A stretch of DNA of 64,000 bases from Collimonas fungivorans Ter331 (GCF_000221045.1 NC_015856.1:434001-498000); one strand, 5' to 3'. Positions 44,732 through 55,208 are shown, counted from the first letter of the stretch. Made by a program: numbers and translations. The notes: generated from the letters alone by a model not told the origin.

Positions 44732-45130
44732 TCAGGCTTTCGGTTTGATCCGAAACACTTCGACGCCGACCGAGCGGCAATCGGGATAGGCGTCGGGTTT
44801 TTCGGTGGACACCCTTACCGCGCGTACCCGCGGATGCAGCAGCAGGGCATTGGCGAGGTCGTCGCACAGGGTTTCCTGCAAATGGATATGCCCTTGCGCC
44901 ATGCGCTTTGCGACGGTATTGCGCATGAAATTGTAATCCAGCACGTCATCCACATGATCTTTGGTAGGCGTTGACAAAGCCAGCGGCACAAACAGGTCGA
45001 CATTGATCAGCGCACGTTGCGTGCCTTGTTTTTCAGATTCGTAGACGCCGATATTGATCTGCACTTCGTAGTCGCGCAGGAAAAGGCGGCGGCAATCGCT
45101 AAGGTCGGGATGGATGAGTGCGGAGAGCAT
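44732..45130 (-). CDS. folB: Dihydroneopterin aldolase family protein
   Basis: Protein of 132 residues from the ATG at 45130, chosen because homologues begin near this point; the longer frame runs into the upstream SDR gene. RDYEVQINIGVYESEKQGTQ, then DHVDDVLDYNFMRNTV, and RVSTEKPDAYPDCRSVGVEV fit FolB. It cleaves dihydroneopterin to 6-hydroxymethyl-dihydropterin in folate synthesis. It follows the SDR gene by 7 bases, and ttcA follows it by 12, so the three form one transcript. Confidence 0.88.
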   Translation of the reverse strand: MLSALIHPDLSDCRRLFLRDYEVQINIGVYESEKQGTQRALINVDLFVPLALSTPTKDHVDDVLDYNFMRNTVAKRMAQGHIHLQETLCDDLANALLLHPRVRAVRVSTEKPDAYPDCRSVGVEVFRIKPKA

Positions 45131-45137
45131 GGTGTTT

Positions 45138-45902
45138 TCAGTGAGGATGGGACGGCTGGGCGGGAACGGCAGCCGGGTCCCGTGGGTGAGGATACAAGTG
45201 TTGGCCGCCATCGACCAGCAGCGTGCTGCCGGTAATGGCGGAGGAGGAGGCGACAAAACAGACGGTCGCCGCGATATCTTCCAAAGTCGCCGGCTGCTTC
45301 GACTGGGCGCCGCCGGTTGCATTCAATGACGACGCAAGCGAGGGCGCAATCGCGACCACCCGCAACTGCGGCGCATAAGCCTGCGCCAGCAAGGCGGTGG
45401 CGCTGTGCAATGCAGCCTTTGACAGCGTATAGGACAGGAAATCGGGATGCGGGTTGAACAGTTTCTGGTCCAGCAGGTTGACGACCACCGCATGCGCGCC
45501 TTCCGTCTTGAGCGTCGCCGCATGCAGCGCCTGCGCCAGCAGCAGGGGAGCCGCCAGGTTGTTTTGCATGTGACGTCCCAGGCTGGCCGCGGACAGGGTG
45601 GCAGCGTTGTCGTATTCGACGTGGCTGGCGTTGTTGACGATGCAGCCGACGGCGCCGAGCTCTTGCGCCACGCGCGGCAGCAGCGCCTGGATCTCGGCTT
45701 CCTGGGTCAAATCGCACGGGATCGCGACAGCCCGGACTCCCAGCGCCTGGCATTCCTGCAACAGCGCCGCCGGCGCCGGGCCTTGCTGGTAATGCAGCGC
45801 CAGGTCCCAGCCCTGCCGCGCCAGCGCCAGCGCAACGGCGCGGCCGACCGTACTGGCGGCATCGGTGACAAGGGCAACGGTGGGGACTGGCGTGGTCATC
45901 AT
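45138..45902 (-). CDS. Short-chain dehydrogenase, probably FolM-like pteridine reductase
   Basis: Protein of 254 residues. The dinucleotide motif is TDAASTVGRAVALALA (unusual Ala/Ser in place of some Gly), NNAS occurs near residue 90, and YTLSK holds the catalytic Tyr and Lys (about 155-159). The adjacent folB suggests a dihydrofolate/dihydromonapterin reductase of the FolM type, which is an inference from context. The C-terminal tail is rich in Pro and His. Confidence 0.8.
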   Translation of the reverse strand: MMTTPVPTVALVTDAASTVGRAVALALARQGWDLALHYQQGPAPAALLQECQALGVRAVAIPCDLTQEAEIQALLPRVAQELGAVGCIVNNASHVEYDNAATLSAASLGRHMQNNLAAPLLLAQALHAATLKTEGAHAVVVNLLDQKLFNPHPDFLSYTLSKAALHSATALLAQAYAPQLRVVAIAPSLASSLNATGGAQSKQPATLEDIAATVCFVASSSAITGSTLLVDGGQHLYPHPRDPAAVPAQPSHPH

Positions 45903-46032
45903 GGTTTATTCATCATAAGCGCTGTGCAGGATTCCCGGGGGTGACGCGGCAGGCGGCATTTACACTGTTTCATCGGCGACGCGCATTGACGACTCTTGCT
46001 TGTGCGCCGGCGTTATCTTCTACAATAGCGCC

Positions 46033-47229
46033 ATGCAACTGCAATTACCCGAAGCTTCGGTCGAAGCACAGCGCGCATCGCGCCTGTTACACAATCTGAT
46101 CGCCACTGAAATCCGCCGGCAGCATGGCTGGATTTCATTCGCGCGTTATATGGAACTGCTGTTGTACGCGCCGGACCTCGGTTATTACAGCGGCGGCGCG
46201 GCAAAATTGGGCAAAGACGGTGATTTTACAACCGCGCCCGAGATTACGCCGCTTTTTGGCGCGACTTTGGCCCATTTGACAACAGAATTGCTGGTTTCTT
46301 CGCCTGCGCTGCAGCCGCGGATACTGGAATTCGGCGCCGGCAGCGGCCAGCTGGCCCATGACATCCTGACTGAATTGGCCACCAGCGTGGCTGCCGGCGA
46401 CAACGGCGCCGGCTTGCCGCAAGCGTATTACATCGTTGAACTGTCAGCCGAACTGCGGGCGCGCCAGCAGCTGAAACTGCAGGCATTTCCGCAGGTGCAG
46501 TGGCTGGATCGCTTGCCCGAGGCGTTTTCCGGGGTAGTGATCGGCAACGAGGTGCTCGATGCGATGCCGGTCGAACTGGTGTTGCGTGGCGAGCAAGGCT
46601 GGCTGCAGCGCGGGGTCGGCCTGGCCGAAACCGGCGTCGAGGGCGAAGATGGACAATTTGTCTACATTGATCGCCCGGCCGAGCCGACGCTTATCGCACA
46701 GATACCTGATGCCGAGTCGCTGACGGTCGGCCACCTGACTGAAGTGCATCCGGTGGCGATCGGTTTCATGCATTCGCTGGGCGGCATGTTGAAAGCCGGG
46801 CAGGGCGCAGTCGCGCTGTTCTTCGATTATGGTTTCCCGGCTGCGGAATATTATTTGCAGCAGCGCGACCAGGGTACCTTGATGTGCCATTACCGGCATC
46901 ATGCCCATCCCGATCCGTTTTACCTGCCGGGTTTGCAGGATGTCACCGCCCACGTCGATTTCACTGCAATGGCCGCCGCCGCCCTCGATAGCGGGCTGGA
47001 CCTGCTGGGCTACAGCAGCCAGGCGGCTTTCCTGCTGGAAGCCGGGATCGGCAAGCTGTTGCTGCGCACGCCGCCGGAGAACGCCCTGGCTTACCTGCCG
47101 CAAGCCAATGCCTTGCAAAAGCTAGTGTCGCCGGCTGAGATGGGGGAGTTGTTCAAGGTGCTGGCGGTTGGCGTCCATGCCGAGCTGCCGGCGCGCTTCG
47201 CCAACCACGACCGCAGTCATCGTCTATGA
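46033..47229 (+). CDS. SAM-dependent methyltransferase of the MidA/NDUFAF7 family
   Basis: Protein of 398 residues from the ATG at 46033; an in-frame GTG/ATG 11 codons earlier is less likely. The glycine motif ILEFGAGSGQLAHDIL is the SAM site, and VIGNEVLDAMPVE, then GAVALFFDYGFPAAEYY, match the DUF185 family. Mitochondrial members methylate an arginine of a complex I subunit; the bacterial target is unproven. The DUF2905 gene starts 25 bases after its end. Confidence 0.9.
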   Translation: MQLQLPEASVEAQRASRLLHNLIATEIRRQHGWISFARYMELLLYAPDLGYYSGGAAKLGKDGDFTTAPEITPLFGATLAHLTTELLVSSPALQPRILEFGAGSGQLAHDILTELATSVAAGDNGAGLPQAYYIVELSAELRARQQLKLQAFPQVQWLDRLPEAFSGVVIGNEVLDAMPVELVLRGEQGWLQRGVGLAETGVEGEDGQFVYIDRPAEPTLIAQIPDAESLTVGHLTEVHPVAIGFMHSLGGMLKAGQGAVALFFDYGFPAAEYYLQQRDQGTLMCHYRHHAHPDPFYLPGLQDVTAHVDFTAMAAAALDSGLDLLGYSSQAAFLLEAGIGKLLLRTPPENALAYLPQANALQKLVSPAEMGELFKVLAVGVHAELPARFANHDRSHRL

Positions 47230-47254
47230 CCATCATCCTGTCCGAAAGCGCCGC

Positions 47255-47449
47255 ATGATCCGCTGGATGCTGGTGATTTTTGTCGCCGTCATCGTGTTTT
47301 CCAGCGCCTTGCCCTGGCTGGAGAAGCTCGGGCTCGGCCGCTTGCCGGGCGACCTGCGGTTTACCCTGTTCGGCAGGAAATTCTCCCTGCCGTTTGCCTC
47401 CACCATCCTGTTGTCGACGGTGCTGTTCCTGCTGGTGCGGTTGCTCTAG
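47255..47449 (+). CDS. Small membrane protein, DUF2905 family
   Basis: Protein of 64 residues from the ATG at 47255. Two hydrophobic segments (residues about 3-18 and 45-63) surround the conserved GLGRLPGDLRF and LPFASTILLS, the DUF2905 signature. Function unknown. It follows the methyltransferase on the same strand and overlaps by 4 bases with the end of arsC on the other strand. Confidence 0.88.
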   Translation: MIRWMLVIFVAVIVFSSALPWLEKLGLGRLPGDLRFTLFGRKFSLPFASTILLSTVLFLLVRLL

Positions 47450-47802
47450 GTGTCCATCAAGTCGTTGAACAGCTGCGGCGGCCGCGCGATCACCGAGCGC
47501 TCCTGGTAAGTCACGACCGGCCGTTGCAGCAGTTTCGGATGGGCGGCGAGCGCTTGCAGCAATGTGGCGTCGTCGGCCTGGGCCAGGTTGAGCTCGGCGT
47601 ATTCCGCTTCGTTGTCGCGCACCATGGCGCTGACCGGGCCGCCCAGCTGCTTGTGCAGGGTTTTCAACTGCGCCAGGGTCAGCGGCGTTTTTTGATAATC
47701 GACGACTTCCAGCTTGAGCTGGTGCTCGCTGCTGTATTGCTCGGCGAGCGCCAGCGCCTCGCGCGATTTCGAACAGCGCGGGTTGTGATAGATGGTGATC
47801 AT
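47446..47802 (-). CDS. arsC: ArsC-family arsenate reductase
   Basis: Protein of 118 residues. The N terminus MITIYHNPRCSKSREAL carries the catalytic Cys10 of glutaredoxin-dependent ArsC proteins; the loop SAMVRDNEAEY and the ending RPVVTYQERSVIARPPQLF are also typical. It reduces arsenate to arsenite with glutathione and glutaredoxin. The ATG overlaps the kefC stop by 4 bases, so it is translationally coupled to the antiporter. No arsR or arsenite pump is nearby; many ArsC-fold proteins in such contexts have other roles. Confidence 0.85.
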   Translation of the reverse strand: MITIYHNPRCSKSREALALAEQYSSEHQLKLEVVDYQKTPLTLAQLKTLHKQLGGPVSAMVRDNEAEYAELNLAQADDATLLQALAAHPKLLQRPVVTYQERSVIARPPQLFNDLMDT

Positions 47803-49643
47803 GTCGGCTCCTGTGTAGTTTCATCCAGCGGCAATACTTCGTCATCCCAGCCGCTGGCGGGCATGTCTTCGCGCAAGATGCGGTCGTGCGCAAACATCTC
47901 CTCCAGTTCCTCGCGCGCTTTCTTGGCGATCGAGACGATTTCCTGCTGGTTTTTCTGGTGCGGATACATATCGTGCAGGGTTTGCAGGTTGTGGGCGCGG
48001 AATTTCATCGCTGCCTGGCGCGCCCGGTAGGCGCCGAAACCCATCGTGCGCAGCGCCTGGCGTCCGAGCTGCAGGGCAGATTCGAACGTTTCGCGTTCGA
48101 TCACGGTCACGCCCAGGTCCATCAAGTCGAAATAGTGGGTAACGTTGCGCGCCCGGGCGATGATCGGCAGGTCGGGAAACACGTGGCGCACTGCCGCCAC
48201 CAGTTTCAGGCTGCCTTCGATGTCGTCCAGCGCCACCACCAGCAAGCGCGCCTTGGCGATGCCGGCGGCGTGCATCAGGTCCATGCGGGTGGCGTCGCCG
48301 TAGAACACCTTGAAGCCGAATTTGCGCAGCAGCTCGATCTGGTCGGGATCGTGGTCGAGCACGGTCAGGCCGATCTTGTTGGCGTGCAGCAGGCGGCCGA
48401 TGATCTGGCCGAAGCGGCCGAAGCCGGCGATGATGACCGGGTTTTCATTGTCGTCGATTTCATCGTCGGGACGTTTCTGCGTGTTCAGGAAATATGGCGC
48501 GATGACTTTGTCGTACACCACCAGCAGCAGCGGCGTGGTCACCATCGACAGCGCCACCACCACTACCAGGATAGACGAGGTTTCCTGGGAAAACACGCGG
48601 GCGGTGGCGGCGGCGCCGAACACCACGAAGGCGAATTCGCCGCCCTGCGACAGCAAGGCCGCAAACAGGAATTGCTGGGCGCGGGCGATCTGGAATACTT
48701 TGCTGAGCAGGTACAGTACGGTCAGCTTGATCGCCAGGAAACCGGCCACCAGGCCGAGAATCAGCCACGGCTGGCTGAGCAGCAGGCCAAAGTCGACCGA
48801 CATGCCGACGGCGATGAAGAACAGTCCGAGCAGCAAGCCCTTGAACGGCTCCAGGTCGGTTTCCAGCGCATGCCGGTATTCCGAATCGGCCAGCAGCACG
48901 CCGGCCAGGAAGCTGCCCAATGCCATCGACATGCCTACCGATTCCATCAGCAGGCCGATGGCGATCACCAGCAGCAGCGCAAAGGCAGTGAAGATTTCAC
49001 GCAGTCCGGTGCGGGCGATCATGCGCATCAACGGCCGCACCAGGTAACGGCCGCCGACGATCAGGGTGGCGATCACCGCCACCACCTTCAGGCCGCCGAT
49101 CCAGCCTTCGCCGCTGCCGTGGGCGGCGGCGACGCCGAGCAAGGGCACGATCGCGATCATGGGAATGGCGGCGATGTCCTGGAACAGCAGGATGGCAAAA
49201 CCGGCGCGACCGGCAGGCGTGCTGTTGATCTTGCGTTCGTTGATGGTGGCCAGGGCGATCGCGGTGGACGACAGCGACATGCCGAGCGCGGCGATCAGCG
49301 CGGTTTTCCAGTCGACCCCGGCAGCCACGGCGGCGCCGAACAGCGCCAGCGAAACCGTCGCCACCTGCGCCGTGCCCCAGCCGAAAATCGAGCGCCGCAG
49401 CGACCACAGGCGCTTCGGTTCGAGTTCGAGGCCGATCATGAACAGCAGCAGCACCACCCCGAACTCGGAGAAATGCAGGATGTCTTCGACATTGTCGATC
49501 AGGCGCAAGCCCCAGGGACCGATCGCCATGCCGGCCAGCAGGTAGCCCAGCACCGCGCCCAGGCCCAGGCGCTTGGCGATCGGCACTGCGGCTACTGCCG
49601 CCGCCAGGTAAATCAAACCGTTGAATAAGAGATTCTGTTCCAT
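47799..49643 (-). CDS. kefC: Glutathione-gated-type K+/H+ antiporter (KefC/KefB-like)
   Basis: Protein of 614 residues from the ATG at 49643 (MEQNLLFNGLIYLAAAVAAV). The N-terminal part has 11-12 membrane segments of the CPA2 antiporter family. It is followed by an RCK/TrkA-N domain with PVIIAGFGRFGQIIGRLL and an acidic C-terminal tail. In E. coli KefC the channel is opened by glutathione adducts of electrophiles and needs KefF. A kefF gene lies 5 bases upstream here, so this is the same pair. The KefB and KefC types cannot be separated with certainty. Confidence 0.92.
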   Translation of the reverse strand: MEQNLLFNGLIYLAAAVAAVPIAKRLGLGAVLGYLLAGMAIGPWGLRLIDNVEDILHFSEFGVVLLLFMIGLELEPKRLWSLRRSIFGWGTAQVATVSLALFGAAVAAGVDWKTALIAALGMSLSSTAIALATINERKINSTPAGRAGFAILLFQDIAAIPMIAIVPLLGVAAAHGSGEGWIGGLKVVAVIATLIVGGRYLVRPLMRMIARTGLREIFTAFALLLVIAIGLLMESVGMSMALGSFLAGVLLADSEYRHALETDLEPFKGLLLGLFFIAVGMSVDFGLLLSQPWLILGLVAGFLAIKLTVLYLLSKVFQIARAQQFLFAALLSQGGEFAFVVFGAAATARVFSQETSSILVVVVALSMVTTPLLLVVYDKVIAPYFLNTQKRPDDEIDDNENPVIIAGFGRFGQIIGRLLHANKIGLTVLDHDPDQIELLRKFGFKVFYGDATRMDLMHAAGIAKARLLVVALDDIEGSLKLVAAVRHVFPDLPIIARARNVTHYFDLMDLGVTVIERETFESALQLGRQALRTMGFGAYRARQAAMKFRAHNLQTLHDMYPHQKNQQEIVSIAKKAREELEEMFAHDRILREDMPASGWDDEVLPLDETTQEPT

Positions 49644-49648
49644 GATGT

Positions 49649-50236
49649 TTAGCTGCCTGTGAGCGGTATCGGGGTGTCGGTTGCCAGCAATTCCGGCCAG
49701 TTCGGATAGTTCGCCAGGCGCTTGCGGTAGGCCTCGATGTGCCCGGCCAGGGTTTGCTGGTTGACCTGGTGCGCGCCGAACAGCAGGTGCGGCTGCAGCC
49801 AGCGCATGCCGCACAGCTGCGCGGTTTGCTGGTAGGGCGGCAAGAAGGCCGAGAACGGGAACAGGTTGTGGCCTTCCGCCTGGTAAGAGCGGACCGAGCC
49901 GCCGGTGGTGGCGACCAGCCAGAAATCCTTGCCGCGCAAGGCTTCGCCGCCGGGGCCATAGGCCCAGCCGGGGGTAAGGACGGAATCGACCCATTGTTTC
50001 AGCAGCGCCGGCATGCTGTACCACTGGACCGGGTGCTGGAATACGATCAGGTCGGCCTGTTCTACCAGCGCCTGTTCGCGCCGCACCGAGATATGGAAAT
50101 CCGGATACAGCTCATACAGGTCGTGTACCTGCACATTGGGCACTTTGGCGGCAACCTGCGCCAGGCGGCGGTTGACGCGCGAATGGTGCGGCGTCGGATG
50201 CGCATACAGGATCAGGATTTGCGGTGGTTTGTTCAT
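49649..50236 (-). CDS. kefF: KefF-type ancillary NAD(P)H oxidoreductase
   Basis: Protein of 195 residues from the ATG at 50236. The flavodoxin-like pattern ILILYAHPTPHHSRVNRRLA, then FQHPVQWYSMPALLKQWVDS, and TTGGSVRSYQAEG matches KefF/KefG, which bind FMN, reduce quinones and activate the Kef antiporter. First gene of the kefF-kefC-arsC operon, 208 bases from the divergent gamma-glutamyl hydrolase gene. Confidence 0.93.
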   Translation of the reverse strand: MNKPPQILILYAHPTPHHSRVNRRLAQVAAKVPNVQVHDLYELYPDFHISVRREQALVEQADLIVFQHPVQWYSMPALLKQWVDSVLTPGWAYGPGGEALRGKDFWLVATTGGSVRSYQAEGHNLFPFSAFLPPYQQTAQLCGMRWLQPHLLFGAHQVNQQTLAGHIEAYRKRLANYPNWPELLATDTPIPLTGS

Positions 50237-50443
50237 GGTGAGCGGGATACGTTTAGGCAAAATGGTAAAAATGGGTAACTCAAGATGAACTGATATGGAA
50301 AACCATGCTCACATAGGAATCAAGTCTATACTTTGGCGAGCCGGTTTGATCAAGATCCGGCCCTAGGGCACTATTTTTGCCTGCAGCGAACATGCTAGCA
50401 GCACTTTCCCAAAAATTTCTATTTCTGACAATTTCCAACAAAT

Positions 50444-51511
50444 ATGTCCGACTCCCAATCAAACGATCCCGTCCCTCCGCTTCCCGCTACGGCAGCAGAG
50501 GCCAAACCTGCCGTACCTCCTGAGCCCGCCGCAACTCCTGAATCCACTGCCGCCGAGCCACCGAAGGCTGAGCCTCAAGCCGAAGCCAAGCCTGCGGCGG
50601 CCAGCGTTCCACCCAGGGCAGCCGATCCGGTCAACGACGACAGCGCGCCCTGGCCGCAAACCTGGAAGCTGATCGCCGCCCGTTTCCGCGCGCTGTCGGA
50701 CAAGGCCGGCCGGCGCATGATGCAGCGGACCCTGAAGATCGGCATCTCAGCGCGGATTTTCCATCCGGAAGAAGGCGCCAAAGGCTTGCGCGGGCGCACC
50801 CTGCAATATCTGGAAGAGTCGATCGCGCAGTGGGTCATGTCGCGCAATGTGCTGGTGTTCATGATTCCTACTGTCAACACCAACGGCCTGGTCCATCCCA
50901 GCTCGATCCGGCTGCGCGACTATGCCAAGCACCTGGACGGCCTGGTGCTGCAAGGGGGCGCCGACGTCTCGCCGCAGAGCTACGCGCAAGCGGCGACCCG
51001 GCCGGAATGGGGCGGCGACCGCGTGCGCGACATGTACGAGCTGGAGCTGCTGCATGAATTCATCGAAGCGGGCAAGCCGGTGCTGGGCATCTGCCGCGGT
51101 TGCCAGCTGATCAATGTTGCCTTTGGCGGCACCTTGTACCAGGACATCGCAACCGATGTCCCGACCTCGATCAAGCACGTGAACGACGAATACGACCGCC
51201 TGCACCATGCGATCCAGTTTCCGCAAGGTTCCTCATTGGCAACATTGTTCAATAGCCATGGCGGCGAGCAAAACGAGTGGGTGGTCAACTCCATCCATCA
51301 CCAGGCGGTGCGCGACCTGGGGCGGGACCTGACGGTAGAGGCGATTTCCGGCAGCGATAATATCGTTGAGGCAATACGTTACCGCAAGGCAGCTTTTGTC
51401 ATGGGCTTGCAGTGGCATCCGGAGTTCCACCGCGCCGGCGGCCCGCAATTGCTCGATTGCACGCCAATTCTCGACGGCTTTCTAAGAGCTGCACGCGAGA
51501 CGCGTTTCTGA
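50444..51511 (+). CDS. Gamma-glutamyl hydrolase (peptidase C26, PuuD-like) with Pro/Ala-rich N-terminal extension
   Basis: Protein of 355 residues. The class-I glutamine-amidotransferase-like domain (about 95-355) has the nucleophile Cys217 in LGICRGCQ and the catalytic His325 and Glu327 in QWHPEF. The family, including PuuD, hydrolyses gamma-glutamyl-GABA and similar amides. PuuD is about 254 residues; here 90 additional N-terminal residues are rich in Pro, Ala, Glu and Lys and probably disordered. A terminator follows at 51529-51570. Confidence 0.88.
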   Translation: MSDSQSNDPVPPLPATAAEAKPAVPPEPAATPESTAAEPPKAEPQAEAKPAAASVPPRAADPVNDDSAPWPQTWKLIAARFRALSDKAGRRMMQRTLKIGISARIFHPEEGAKGLRGRTLQYLEESIAQWVMSRNVLVFMIPTVNTNGLVHPSSIRLRDYAKHLDGLVLQGGADVSPQSYAQAATRPEWGGDRVRDMYELELLHEFIEAGKPVLGICRGCQLINVAFGGTLYQDIATDVPTSIKHVNDEYDRLHHAIQFPQGSSLATLFNSHGGEQNEWVVNSIHHQAVRDLGRDLTVEAISGSDNIVEAIRYRKAAFVMGLQWHPEFHRAGGPQLLDCTPILDGFLRAARETRF

Positions 51512-51528
51512 TATTATCTCGCCCCTTG

Positions 51529-51570
51529 GCCGGTGAAGCGTTTTTACGCTTTTTCCCGATTCCGGCCAGG
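51529..51570 (+). terminator. Terminator after the gamma-glutamyl hydrolase gene
   Basis: Outer arms TGGCCGG (51529-51535) and CCGGCCA (51564-51570) enclose an inner hairpin AAGCG/CGCTT followed by T residues (51552-51556). It separates this gene from the tRNA promoter. Confidence 0.7.
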
Positions 51571-51637
51571 CCCGGCGGCGATCCGACCGGGAAACTGAAA
51601 AAACTAAGAAATATTTAGAAGAAATCAGTTTCCATGG

Positions 51638-51666
51638 TTGACACTCCAAGGGTGCTTTACTATAAT
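51638..51666 (+). promoter_or_regulatory. Consensus sigma-70 promoter of the tRNA-tuf operon
   Basis: TTGACA (51638-51643) and TATAAT (51661-51666) are perfect consensus boxes with the ideal 17-base spacing. Transcription should begin about 51673, just before tRNA-Tyr. The G/C-rich stretch after the -10 box may be a stringent-type discriminator (GGGGTTCCC). Confidence 0.9.
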
Positions 51667-51680
51667 CTGGGGTTCCCTGC

Positions 51681-51766
51681 GGAGAGGTGGCCGAGTGGTT
51701 AATGGCAGCAGACTGTAAATCTGCCCTCTTACGAGTACGCTGGTTCGAATCCAGCCCTCTCCACCA
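51681..51766 (+). tRNA. tRNA-Tyr (anticodon GTA)
   Basis: Cloverleaf with GGAGAGG/CCTCTCC acceptor stem, GTA anticodon at 51715-51717, long variable arm and encoded CCA. First gene of the tRNA-tuf operon. Confidence 0.95.
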
Positions 51767-51825
51767 TTTTGGGAAGCAGTAAAAAGTATAAAAATTGTAG
51801 CGGTGAAGTGAAAATTCGGTAATTT

Positions 51826-51899
51826 GCGGGTGTAGCTCAATGGTAGAGCTGAAGCCTTCCAAGCTTATGACGAGGGTTCGATTCCCTTCACCCGCTCCA
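51826..51899 (+). tRNA. tRNA-Gly (anticodon TCC)
   Basis: GCGGGTG/CACCCGC acceptor stem, anticodon loop with TCC at 51858-51860, GGTTCGATTCC T arm, CCA end encoded. Confidence 0.95.
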
Positions 51900-51966
51900 G
51901 CAGTTTTGCAAGTATTGCAGGTAATAAGTTGGGCGTGTTGTAGTCAGAAGCACGCGTACGGCATAG

Positions 51967-52041
<75 letters not shown>

Positions 52042-52203
52042 AATTAGTTTGTTGCTGGTGTCCGCATAGGGCGCCGCAAGCGCAGTAAAGCTGAATATCA
52101 AGTTTCTGATTCACAAGTTTCTGATTCGATGCTTGTCGAATTCAATCTGTAAGACGGTCGGGCGCGGGCCTGGACATTCTCATCAAATCTTTAGGAGTCT
52201 AAG

Positions 52204-53400
<1,197 letters not shown>

Positions 53401-53417
53401 TAGCAAAAAGTTGTAAT

Positions 53418-53450
53418 CGCCGCGACCCGGGAAATTCCCGTCTCGCGGCG
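53418..53450 (+). terminator. Hairpin after tuf
   Basis: CGCCGCGA (53418-53425) pairs with TCGCGGCG (53443-53450), and CGGGAA/TTCCCG forms the inner part. No T run follows, so it may slow or process the transcript rather than end it. Confidence 0.55.
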
Positions 53451-53526
53451 TTGATGTCTGAATGGTATGCATGCTTGTGAGAAATGAGCTGCTGGCCAAG
53501 CCGTCCAGATAAAGTGTTTTAAGCGT

Positions 53527-53602
53527 AGGGGTGTAGCTCAATTGGCAGAGCGCCGGTCTCCAAAACCGGAGGTTGGGGGTTCGATGCCCTCCGCCCCTGC
53601 CA
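53527..53602 (+). tRNA. tRNA-Trp (anticodon CCA)
   Basis: AGGGGTG acceptor start, anticodon CCA at 53560-53562, T arm GGGGGTTCGATGCCC, encoded 3' CCA. Located between tuf and secE, as in related genomes. Confidence 0.95.
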
Positions 53603-53638
53603 CCGATTCAGGTGTAGGGTACTGAAAGTAAACCGCGT

Positions 53639-54022
53639 ATGTCTAACCACCCTGTGCAAACTGTCGGCGAATCCGGCAGCAAGCTCAAAGTAATATTGGC
53701 AGTTTTGGCTGTCGTCGCCGGCGTTGTCGGCTTTTATTTTTTGTCGGGCCAGTCTGGTCTGGTGCGCGCTGGCGCCCTGGTTGCCGGTTTGGTGGTGGCA
53801 ATCGCCTTCGCCTGGACATCGACGCAAGGCCGTGAATTCCTCGGTTTCGCCAAAGAAGCCGTGCGTGAGACAAAAAAAGTTGTCTGGCCGACCCGCAAGG
53901 AAGCGATGCAGATCACTGCCATCGTTTTTGCATTTGTGCTGGTAATGGCGATTTTCCTGTGGGGCATCGATAAGCTCCTCGAGGTTTTGTTATACGACGT
54001 GATTTTGGGCTGGAAACAATAA
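53639..54022 (+). CDS. secE: Preprotein translocase subunit SecE
   Basis: Protein of 127 residues, the length of the three-helix form. Membrane segments are at about 15-37, 40-60 and 93-118; the conserved amphipathic stretch [20 protein letters not shown] precedes the last one. It stabilises SecY. Its stop overlaps the nusG start (TAATG). Confidence 0.95.
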   Translation: MSNHPVQTVGESGSKLKVILAVLAVVAGVVGFYFLSGQSGLVRAGALVAGLVVAIAFAWTSTQGREFLGFAKEAVRETKKVVWPTRKEAMQITAIVFAFVLVMAIFLWGIDKLLEVLLYDVILGWKQ

Positions 54023-54621
54023 TGAGCGATAGCACACAAGACGACGCGCAAGGGACGCCGGCAGCAGCAACGCCTTCGGCGGCTGCGGGCAAGAAGCGCT
54101 GGTATGTGGTGCATGCTTATTCCGGTATGGAAAAGAGCGTGCAGCGCGCGCTGACCGAGCGGATCGACCGCGCTGGAATGCAGGAACAGTTCGGCCAGAT
54201 CCTGGTGCCGACTGAAGAAGTGATTGAAGTCAAGAATGGCCAGAAAGCCGTTACCGAACGTCGTTTCTTCCCGGGCTATGTCCTGGTCGAGATGGAAATG
54301 ACCGACGAAACCTGGCATCTGGTAAAGAACACGAACAAGGTAACCGGTTTCATCGGCGGCAAGTCGAACAAGCCTACCCCGATTCCGCAGCATGAAGTCG
54401 ACAAGATCATGCAGCAGATGCAGGACGGCATCGAGAAGCCGCGGCCTAAGGTCTTGTATGAAGTCGGCGAGCTGGTGCGTATCAAGGAAGGTGCTTTCAC
54501 CGACTTCAACGGCAACGTGGAAGAAGTGAACTACGAAAAATCGCGCGTGCGCGTGACGGTCACCATCTTCGGCCGCGCCACGCCGGTTGAGCTGGAATTC
54601 GACAAGGTCGAAAAAGTATAA
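54022..54621 (+). CDS. nusG: Transcription antitermination factor NusG
   Basis: Protein of 199 residues. The NGN domain begins [20 protein letters not shown] after an 18-residue Ala-rich extension, and the KOW domain contains [20 protein letters not shown]. It binds RNA polymerase, Rho and the ribosome. The start overlaps the secE stop by one base. Confidence 0.97.
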   Translation: MSDSTQDDAQGTPAAATPSAAAGKKRWYVVHAYSGMEKSVQRALTERIDRAGMQEQFGQILVPTEEVIEVKNGQKAVTERRFFPGYVLVEMEMTDETWHLVKNTNKVTGFIGGKSNKPTPIPQHEVDKIMQQMQDGIEKPRPKVLYEVGELVRIKEGAFTDFNGNVEEVNYEKSRVRVTVTIFGRATPVELEFDKVEKV

Positions 54622-54776
54622 GCAGGGTCTGAGCGGAATTCAGCCAGGCAGGAAAGTATTTTTAAGCGCTGTTCGGAGCGTCATGAGAAACCTCATGGAA
54701 TCCGGAGCAGTAAGAGGAGCCCTATTAGATTGCAAGATCGAACAGGCGCTAATACTCACAACACTTAGGAGCCATC
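54622..54776 (+). promoter_or_regulatory. Leader between nusG and rplK
   Basis: A 155-base gap with a hairpin CATGAG (54682-54687)/CTCATG (54692-54697) and TTAGGAG before rplK. In related bacteria the L11-L1 message is regulated by L1 binding near the rplK start; a matching site was not proven here. Confidence 0.4.
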
Positions 54777-55208
54777 ATGGCAAAGAAAATCATTGGTTTT
54801 ATCAAGCTGCAAGTGCCAGCTGGTAAAGCAAACCCATCCCCACCAATTGGTCCAGCATTGGGTCAGCGCGGTCTGAACATCATGGAATTCTGTAAGGCAT
54901 TCAATGCCCAGACCCAAGGTGTTGAGCCAGGTCTGCCGATTCCGGTCGTGATCACAGCGTTCGCCGACAAGTCCTTCACTTTCGTGATGAAGACTCCTCC
55001 GGCAACGATCCTGATCAAGAAGGCTGCCGGCATCACCAAGGGTTCGGCTACGCCGCATACCACTAAGGTCGGTTCGATCACCCGTAAGCAAGCAGAAGAA
55101 ATCGCTACCTTGAAAAAGCCCGATTTGACTGGTGCTGATCTGGAAGCTGGCGTACGTACTATCGCCGGTTCTGCTCGTTCGATGGGCATCACGGTGGAGG
55201 GTCTGTAA
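54777..55208 (+). CDS. rplK: 50S ribosomal protein L11
   Basis: Protein of 143 residues with the proline-rich [20 protein letters not shown] and the RNA-binding C-terminal part ([32 protein letters not shown]). Part of the GTPase-associated centre. The stop overlaps the rplA start (TAATG). Confidence 0.98.
   Translation: MAKKIIGFIKLQVPAGKANPSPPIGPALGQRGLNIMEFCKAFNAQTQGVEPGLPIPVVITAFADKSFTFVMKTPPATILIKKAAGITKGSATPHTTKVGSITRKQAEEIATLKKPDLTGADLEAGVRTIAGSARSMGITVEGL

Noticed and set aside
47886-49628. ORF of 580 codons opposite kefC, rich in Gln, His and Arg
   Set aside because: Composition typical of an antisense GC-rich frame; kefC has clear domains.
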